DNA of 64,000 bases from Clostridiales bacterium (GTDB lineage Bacteria > Bacillota > Clostridia > Oscillospirales > Butyricicoccaceae): positions 1-64,000 of the forward strand of contig SFJM01000007.1 in the NCBI GenBank assembly GCA_004555915.1, written 5' to 3'. The first letter of the stretch is position 1, and each line of letters opens with the position of its first letter. Positions 57,312-64,000 of this stretch are shown here, piece by piece. Made by a program: the position numbers and the translations under genes. The notes beneath the pieces were generated by a model, which saw nothing but the letters and a program-made list of their open reading frames with translations, ran no database searches and was not told the DNA's origin.

Positions 57312-59153
57312 TCAGGAGGCTGACATCTGTTCAAACTGGCTGTTATACAGCTCCGCATAGAAGCCATTGCGTTCCAGCAGGCTTTTGTGGGTGCCCTGCT
57401 CGATGATATCACCATCACGCATGACCAGAATCAGATCAGCTTCCCGGATGGTAGACAGGCGATGGGCAATCACAAAGCTGGTTCTGCCCTGCATCAGATG
57501 GTTCATAGCGGACTGAATCAGTGCCTCGGTACGGGTATCGACAGAGGAGGTTGCTTCATCCAGAATCAGAATCGGATTATCTGCCAGAATCGCGCGGGCA
57601 ATGGTGAGCAGCTGCTTCTGTCCCTGGGATACATTGCTGATTTCCTCATTCAGCTCCATCTGGTAGCCGCCCGGCAGGGTACGGATAAAGCTGTCCGCCT
57701 TGGCTGCCTTCGCTGCTGCAATGACTTCCTCATCGGTAGCATCCAGCCTGCCATACCGGATATTTTCCATAATCGTTCCCTTAAACAGCCAGGTATCCTG
57801 CAATACCATGCCAAAGCCTTCCCTCAGCTCGGAACGGTTAAAGTCACGGACATCATGCCCATCCAGCCGGATAGCACCCTGATCCACATCATAAAACCGC
57901 ATCAGCAGCTTGACCATGGTAGTCTTGCCCGCACCGGTGGGGCCGACAATGGCAACCATCTGTCCCGGTTTGACCTCACAGGTAAAATCATGAATAACCG
58001 GCTGTTTGGGATCATAGCCAAACCGTACATGGTCAAACTGTACCGATCCCTTTACCTTTTCGATGGAAACCGGATTGTCCACATGCTGATCTTCTTCCGG
58101 CTCCTCCAGAAATTCAAACACACGCTCTGATGCTGCCGCCATGGACTGCAGCATATTGGAAACCTGCGCCAGCTGGGTAATCGGCTGGGTAAAGTTGCGG
58201 ACATACTGGATAAATGCCTGAATATCGCCAACTGTGATGACGCCGGCAATCGCCAGCATGGAACCGGCTACCGCAACACTGACATAGCCCAGATTGCCCA
58301 CAAAATTCATAATCGGATGCATCAGGCCGGACAGGAACTGGGATTTCCATGCCGCTTCATACAGCTTTTCATTGGTTCGGTCAAATGCTTCCTTTATCCG
58401 TGCCTCCTGGTTAAACGCACGTACCACCGTATGACCGGAAAAGGTTTCTTCAATCTGTCCGTCAATTTCACCCAGATACCGCTGCTGTGCACGGAAATGC
58501 TTCTGGCTGATCTTCACAACTACCATAACAAAAATCATGGATACCGGCAGAATGACCAGCACAATCAGTGTCATCAGCGGACTGATGGTCAGCATCATAA
58601 TCAGGACACCGATAATCGTGGTAACTGAGGTAATCAGCTGTGTGACGCTCTGGTTCAGGCTCTGCCCCAGTGTATCAATATCATTGGTAATACGGGATAA
58701 TACCTCACCGACGGTACGGCTTTCAAAATATCCCAATGGCAAACGGTTGATTTTTTCACTGATCTCCCGGCGCATCCGGAAGCAAAGCTTCTGTGTGATA
58801 CCGGTCATAACCCAGCCCTGTACAAAATTCAGTGCTGCGCTGAGTACATAGATGCCCAGCAGGAACAGCAGAATCTGTCCGATCCGCTGAAAATCAATCG
58901 CACCGGCACCGGAAAGCTGGTTCATCACACCCTCATACAGTACGGTAATTGCCCGGCTCAGGATTTTCGGCCCGACAATGTTAAACAGTGTACTGCCGAT
59001 GGCAAAGATCAGCACCGCAATGATACCGATCCGATAGCTGCCGATATATTTTAACAGCTTGCCAATGGTGCCTCTGAAATTTTTTGCTTTTTCACCCGGC
59101 ATGCCTCCAGGGCCGCCAGGACCATGGCGGCGTGGTCTTCCTGCTCCACTCAC
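57312..59153 (-). CDS. ABC exporter half with the consensus catalytic site
   Basis: A 613-residue ABCB-type exporter: six membrane helices (about 35-315) and an ATPase domain with Walker A IVGPTGAGKTTMVKLL, signature NVSQGQKQLLT (non-canonical SQGQ), Walker B ILILDEATSSVDTRTE with the catalytic Glu, and VIAHRLST. With its partner at 59150 it forms a heterodimer in which its own Walker motifs face the partner's normal SGGQ signature, giving the active site. Likely multidrug or peptide export. It overlaps the partner by four bases. Confidence 0.92.
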   Translation of the reverse strand: MSGAGRPRRHGPGGPGGMPGEKAKNFRGTIGKLLKYIGSYRIGIIAVLIFAIGSTLFNIVGPKILSRAITVLYEGVMNQLSGAGAIDFQRIGQILLFLLGIYVLSAALNFVQGWVMTGITQKLCFRMRREISEKINRLPLGYFESRTVGEVLSRITNDIDTLGQSLNQSVTQLITSVTTIIGVLIMMLTISPLMTLIVLVILPVSMIFVMVVVKISQKHFRAQQRYLGEIDGQIEETFSGHTVVRAFNQEARIKEAFDRTNEKLYEAAWKSQFLSGLMHPIMNFVGNLGYVSVAVAGSMLAIAGVITVGDIQAFIQYVRNFTQPITQLAQVSNMLQSMAAASERVFEFLEEPEEDQHVDNPVSIEKVKGSVQFDHVRFGYDPKQPVIHDFTCEVKPGQMVAIVGPTGAGKTTMVKLLMRFYDVDQGAIRLDGHDVRDFNRSELREGFGMVLQDTWLFKGTIMENIRYGRLDATDEEVIAAAKAAKADSFIRTLPGGYQMELNEEISNVSQGQKQLLTIARAILADNPILILDEATSSVDTRTEALIQSAMNHLMQGRTSFVIAHRLSTIREADLILVMRDGDIIEQGTHKSLLERNGFYAELYNSQFEQMSAS

Positions 59154-61321
59154 TGTACGCTGCCTCCCTTCAGTTCGGATTCACTCAGCTGGCTTTCCGC
59201 AATCTCCCGATAGGTGCTGCAGCTGGCCAGCAGCTGTTCATGGGTACCAATACCCACCATTTTGCCTTCATCCAATACAATAATCTGATCTGCATGCAGG
59301 ATGGTGGAAATACGCTGTGCCACAATGATGACGGTTGCATCACTGATATTCGCATGTAATGCCCTGCGCAGCGCTGCATCCGTTTTATAGTCCAGCGCGG
59401 AGAAGGAATCATCAAACAGGAATACCTTCGGCTGTGCGGCAATCGCACGTGCAATGGACAGACGCTGCTTCTGACCGCCGGATACATTGGTACCGCCTTG
59501 CGCGATGCGGGTGTTGTACCGATCCATCTTGCTGTCAATAAATTCCGTTGCCTGGGCAATTTCCGCCGCCAGCTTCATCTGTTCATCCGAAATATCGCTG
59601 TCTGCAAATTTTACATTGGATGCAATGGTACCGGAAAACAGCACACCCTTCTGAGGCACATAGCCCAGCTGGCTGCGCAGGGTTTCCTGCCGGATGTTAC
59701 GCACATCCACACCGTCCAGCTGCACCCGGCCTTCCGTAACATCAAAGAAACGCGGAATCAGGTTGAGTAGCGTGGACTTGCCGCTGCCGGTGGAGCCAAT
59801 AATTGCCGTTGTCTTTCCGGGCTGTGCGGTAAAGCTGATGTGCTCAATTGCCGGATGGTCCGCACCCGGATAACAGAAGGTGACATCGTCAAAGCGGATT
59901 TCACCCTTCCAGTCGGTTTTGCTCTCCGCCTGCTCCGGCTGGTCGGTAATGACCGGCTCCGTATGAATTACCTCGTTGATACGGTCTGCCGCAATGCCGG
60001 CACGGGGCAGGAAAATAGAAATCATGGTCATCATCATAAAGGACATGACAATCATCATGGTATAGGTAATAAATGCCATCATATCACCAACCTGCAGGTT
60101 GCCGGCTTCAATGCCCTTGCTGCCAAACCAGACAATCGCAACCGTCACGGCGTTCATGGTCAGCATCATGGTCGGCATCATAAAGTTCATCACCCGGTTG
60201 GTAAACAGCTGGGTACGCATCAGGTCCGTATTGGCACCGGCAAACCGTTCTTCCTCCCGCTTCTCCCGGCTGAAGGCACGAATCGGCATGATACCGGTGA
60301 GGATTTCACGGCTGATGAGGTTCATCCGGTCAACCAATGACTGCATGATTTTGAATTTCGGCATGGAAATACGCATGAGCGTGCCAATGACTGCCAGAAT
60401 CACGCAGACAGCCACCACAATAATCCAGCCCAGTCCGGTCTGGGTATGGTACACCTTCAAAATACCGCCGATGGCACAAATCGGTGCAAACAGCATCATG
60501 CGCAAAATCATGACACACACCATCTGTACCTGCTGGATATCATTGGTGCAGCGGGTAATCAGTGAAGCGGTGGAGAACTGGTTCATTTCAATGCTGGAGA
60601 ACCGCAGCACCCGTCCAAAAACCTGGTCACGCAGCTTGCGTCCCACACCGGCACCCACACGGCTGGCAATCAGGCCAATTACCATGGCAACTGTCAGACC
60701 CAGAGCTGTCAGGCCCAGCATTTTCCCACCGGTGGTATACAGGTAATGATTGCGGATCGTACCCAGATCCACACCCATTGCGTTGTATTCTTCTTCCATA
60801 TACATCACAGCGATTTGCAGCATGGTGCTGTCGGATATATCACCCATCTGCTCCAGCGCCTGATCCTTCATAGCCAGCAGCTGGTCACGGGTTATCCTTC
60901 CGGCATCTATCGCCCCCTGCAGCTCACTCAGGCTGTACATCCCGCTGGTTTCGCCGTCATACCGGCTCATCTGGTAAGCAAGCGCCATGGGTACGCACAG
61001 CGCATCCGATACGGCTGCCTGCTCCTCCTCGCTTAAATCTGTATTGACATACCGAACGCCAACCTCATTCGCCTCACCGTAAGCATTCTCGATGGTTTCC
61101 ATCTCTTCCTCCGTCATAAACAGCTCCAGCTGTGCCAGTGAACCGGCACGGATCTGCTCCATGACGGCATCATCCATACCGTTCTGCTGAATGCCTACAT
61201 CCACAATATTGCTCATATATGTGGGCAGGGAAAGGTCACAATACGCCTGTACCATCAACAGCAAAATGACAACACAGACTGCTTTCCATGAATCCCTCAT
61301 GTATCGCAAAATAGATCGCAT
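59150..61321 (-). CDS. ABC exporter half with the degenerate catalytic site
   Basis: A 723-residue partner of the ABC gene downstream. After the first membrane helix (about 5-25) there is an insert of roughly 130 residues, likely extracytoplasmic (DVGIQQNGMDDAVMEQI... to YTTGGKM), then the remaining five helices and the ATPase domain. Walker A is IIGSTGSGKSTLLNLI and the signature NVSGGQKQRLS, but Walker B ends in DDSFSALD (Asp in place of Glu) and the switch is VAQRIST (Gln for His). This is the classic asymmetry of BmrC/D-like exporters. AAGGAGG precedes the ATG at 61321. Confidence 0.92.
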   Translation of the reverse strand: MRSILRYMRDSWKAVCVVILLLMVQAYCDLSLPTYMSNIVDVGIQQNGMDDAVMEQIRAGSLAQLELFMTEEEMETIENAYGEANEVGVRYVNTDLSEEEQAAVSDALCVPMALAYQMSRYDGETSGMYSLSELQGAIDAGRITRDQLLAMKDQALEQMGDISDSTMLQIAVMYMEEEYNAMGVDLGTIRNHYLYTTGGKMLGLTALGLTVAMVIGLIASRVGAGVGRKLRDQVFGRVLRFSSIEMNQFSTASLITRCTNDIQQVQMVCVMILRMMLFAPICAIGGILKVYHTQTGLGWIIVVAVCVILAVIGTLMRISMPKFKIMQSLVDRMNLISREILTGIMPIRAFSREKREEERFAGANTDLMRTQLFTNRVMNFMMPTMMLTMNAVTVAIVWFGSKGIEAGNLQVGDMMAFITYTMMIVMSFMMMTMISIFLPRAGIAADRINEVIHTEPVITDQPEQAESKTDWKGEIRFDDVTFCYPGADHPAIEHISFTAQPGKTTAIIGSTGSGKSTLLNLIPRFFDVTEGRVQLDGVDVRNIRQETLRSQLGYVPQKGVLFSGTIASNVKFADSDISDEQMKLAAEIAQATEFIDSKMDRYNTRIAQGGTNVSGGQKQRLSIARAIAAQPKVFLFDDSFSALDYKTDAALRRALHANISDATVIIVAQRISTILHADQIIVLDEGKMVGIGTHEQLLASCSTYREIAESQLSESELKGGSVQ

Positions 61322-61812
61322 CGTGTTTCCTCCTTGGTTTGATTTTGTGGCTCCCATGATGCCATAACCGCTGCCATGGCATCAGAAAGCTCCTGTATAC
61401 CGTCTAAAATTTCCCGGTAACGCTGATCGCCCAGTTCCGCTATTACCTGCTGCAGAAAACTCCGCAGCCGTTCATGCTGCATGTCGCACAGCGCAGTACC
61501 CTTTTCTGTCAGAAACACAAAGGTATTGCGCCGGTTCCCCGGGTCCACAGCACGCTCTACCAGCTCCCGTTTTTCCAGATTCCCCAGCATTTTGGAAACC
61601 GCAGATTTGGTAATGCACATGTTTTTTGCCAGCTCGCTGACATAAATTCCCTTTACCTCCGGATGCTGTCGCTGGAACCGTAAAATCATCATAAGAAATC
61701 CAAATTCATGGTGAGAAACTCCCTGCAACAGGCCGCTCCAACGCTGTGGTTTTATGCTGTTCAGGGTTCGCACAAATGCATTTGTCTCCTTCCATTTTTC
61801 ATCCTCCATCAT
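61297..61812 (-). CDS. MarR family regulator
   Basis: A 171-residue winged-helix repressor: LAKNMCITKSAVSKMLGNLEKRELVERAVDPGNRRNTFVFLTEKG (quoted in parts: ITKSAVSKMLGNLEKR, DPGNRRNTFVFLTEKG). It overlaps the ABC gene by 25 bases and the promoter in front carries repeated CAACTGTT sites, so it probably represses the exporter operon and itself. GGAAAGGA precedes the first ATG. Confidence 0.92.
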   Translation of the reverse strand: MMEDEKWKETNAFVRTLNSIKPQRWSGLLQGVSHHEFGFLMMILRFQRQHPEVKGIYVSELAKNMCITKSAVSKMLGNLEKRELVERAVDPGNRRNTFVFLTEKGTALCDMQHERLRSFLQQVIAELGDQRYREILDGIQELSDAMAAVMASWEPQNQTKEETRCDLFCDT

Positions 61813-61848
61813 GCACCGTCCTTTCCACATCCATTTTGTACGCTGCTT

Positions 61849-61883
61849 AGTTTAGCACTAACAGTTGAGCTAGTCAACAGTTG
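61849..61883 (-). promoter_or_regulatory. Promoter and MarR operator of the exporter operon
   Basis: TTGACT (61877-61872), a 17-base spacer and TAAACT (61854-61849). AACAGTTG occurs twice on the plus strand (61860 and 61876), and GTTGA-GCTAG-TCAAC forms an inverted repeat in the spacer and -35 box. Binding there would block RNA polymerase. Confidence 0.7.
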
Positions 61884-61918
61884 AGTGTGTTAATAATTTA
61901 TGTCATTTCTGTGAACAC

Positions 61919-61974
61919 GGAAAACAGGAACCTCATCCACATACAAATCATATGTGGCGAGATTCCTGTTCTGC
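61919..61974 (-). terminator. Terminator after the dCMP deaminase gene
   Basis: AACAGGAA and TTCCTGTT enclose CCACATA/TATGTGG in one long hairpin, with TTTTCC following on the minus strand. Confidence 0.6.
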
Positions 61975-61997
61975 GAAACAATGTACTTTTTTATGGT

Positions 61998-62486
61998 TTA
62001 GTATCCGATTTTACCGTCCAGCAGCTCATCCTGCTGTACCCAGTCATTGACATCAATGACATCATACCGGTCCTGATCCCTGCGGATGACCACCTTGCTG
62101 ATGCCGGCATTGATGATCTGCCGCTTGCACATAGGGCAGGAATCCGCATCCTGCATAATTTCACCGGTCTGCGCATCCCGTCCCACCAGATACAGGGTGG
62201 AACCGATCATTTCCTCACGGGAGGCGGCGATAATCGCATTGGCCTCCGCATGGATGGCGCGGCACAGCTCATACTGTGTTCCCCGCGGGATGTTGCGCTG
62301 CTGGCGGATGCAGTAATTCAGGTCAATGCAGTTGGCCCGTCCCCGCGGCGCACCGTTATAGCCGGTGGAAATAATCACATCATTTTTTACAATGACCGCG
62401 CCGAAGCTGCGGCGCATGCAGGTACTGCGTTCCAGCGCGACCTGTGCCATATCAAGATAATAATTCTGCTTATCACGCCGAACCAT
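61998..62486 (-). CDS. dCMP deaminase (ComEB-like)
   Basis: A 162-residue zinc deaminase. IHAEANAII holds the zinc His and catalytic Glu, and SCPMCKRQIINAG the zinc Cys pair; a further Cys-His set (STCMRRSFGAVIV, YNGAPRGRANCID) is typical of dCMP deaminases with a second zinc site. It feeds dUMP for thymidylate synthesis. It begins 130 bases after rpoD; that gap contains three hairpins in a row. Confidence 0.9.
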   Translation of the reverse strand: MVRRDKQNYYLDMAQVALERSTCMRRSFGAVIVKNDVIISTGYNGAPRGRANCIDLNYCIRQQRNIPRGTQYELCRAIHAEANAIIAASREEMIGSTLYLVGRDAQTGEIMQDADSCPMCKRQIINAGISKVVIRRDQDRYDVIDVNDWVQQDELLDGKIGY

Positions 62487-62525
62487 TGTTTGCCTCCTTT
62501 ATCTATGTAACAATAGGGGGGGCAG

Positions 62526-62616
62526 ACTGCCGGTCATATTTCGACCGGCATGTCTGCTGTGCGCGGGAGCGCACCAGACGTTTCTTTTGTCTGACTTTTC
62601 TTTTTGCAAAGAAAAG

Positions 62617-62622
<6 letters not shown>
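62526..62622 (-). other. Three consecutive hairpins between rpoD and the deaminase gene
   Basis: TGCCGGTC/GACCGGCA (62530-62552), GTGCGC/GCGCAC (62559-62575) and CTGACTTTTC/GAAAAGTCAG (62593-62622, reaching the rpoD stop codon). None has a clear T tail on the minus strand, so they may be RNA processing or stability structures rather than a terminator. Confidence 0.45.
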
Positions 62623-63840
<1,218 letters not shown>

Positions 63841-63918
63841 CTTTAAGCCTCCCAAATTAATGTGTCATCAAATCAAATGTATCTCCATAAAGCAGCTGTT
63901 TCCGCTGCTGTTATGCGT

Positions 63919-64000
63919 TTATTCTCCCGTGTCAAAGCCTTTGCTTTTCCGCTGCAGCTGTGCCTTGCGGAGCAATGGGTCTTCCCCGGGGTCTGCCGGG
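63919..64000 (-). CDS. C-terminal end of an upstream gene, probably dnaG (partial)
   Basis: The minus-strand frame ending at the TAA 63921-63919 reads ...PADPGEDPLLRKAQLQRKSK then GFDTGE. DNA primase is the usual gene before rpoD in Firmicutes, and a basic, Gln-rich end fits, but 26 residues cannot prove it. Confidence 0.5.
   Translation of the reverse strand, partial: PADPGEDPLLRKAQLQRKSKGFDTGE

Overview
The window looks like a chromosomal segment of a low-to-mid GC Firmicute of class Clostridia, probably a gut Oscillospirales (Ruminococcaceae/Butyricicoccaceae-like) bacterium. The evidence is strong AGGAGG Shine-Dalgarno sites, consensus sigma-A promoters, a threonine T-box leader, DnaD and DnaI-type replication genes, an SLH-domain surface protein, the glmU-prs pair and a dnaG/rpoD-like end. 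This placement rests on gene content only.

Layout. 1-7.6 kb, minus strand: two tRNAs (Glu fragment, Met) behind a perfect promoter, a secreted transglutaminase-like protein, prmA, a degenerate methyltransferase-like barrel, argS, a DUF1934-type gene, murI and ddl. 7.7-8.95 kb holds no ordinary gene. It contains a candidate small RNA on the minus strand and, on the plus strand, a roughly 0.9 kb transcription unit with a consensus promoter, a strong terminator and four copies of a GGTGAGTCCNATGG motif about 80 bases apart. 8.95-18.2 kb: an acyltransferase, rnr, an LCP protein, a sugar nucleotidyltransferase cluster, secG, tadA and a CPBP protease. 18.3-19.65 kb: a tandem array of six or seven very short ORFs (30-43 codons) on the minus strand, each with its own Shine-Dalgarno site, behind a promoter and ending in a terminator. 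At least five encode related peptides of the pattern (M)F-x-W/F-F...A-R...L...E-R/K. This is the most novel-looking locus in the window.

19.8-29.2 kb: an MscS channel, proS, thrS with T-box control, a ClpC-type ATPase, a small ferredoxin and a NapA/Kef-type antiporter. 29.3-37.1 kb: a compact podovirus-like packaging and head module (small and large terminase, portal, scaffold, coat with an extra Ig-like tail, adaptor, P22 gp10-like protein, internal coiled-coil protein), all intact but with no integrase, replication, tail-fibre or lysis genes. 37.2-40.2 kb: a GntR/ABC operon and a zinc-ribbon membrane protein. 40.3-43.4 kb: a YmdB-type phosphodiesterase, prs and a GlmU-like protein whose pyrophosphorylase motif is lost. 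43.6-47.9 kb: DnaD and DnaI-like helicase loading proteins, an orphan SbcD-like nuclease and a membrane protein.

48.0-51.9 kb is a compact folate operon with two fusions: DHFR-FolC in one polypeptide, an HD hydrolase, FolP, and FolB-FolK in one polypeptide, which together cover most steps from dihydroneopterin to tetrahydrofolate polyglutamates. 52-57 kb: a nitroreductase, a PstS-like protein with two tiny membrane proteins, an SLH plus L,D-transpeptidase surface protein, and a type I toxin-antitoxin locus (34-residue holin-like toxin and convergent antisense promoter). 57.3-64 kb: a heterodimeric ABC exporter with its MarR regulator, a dCMP deaminase, rpoD and the probable end of dnaG.
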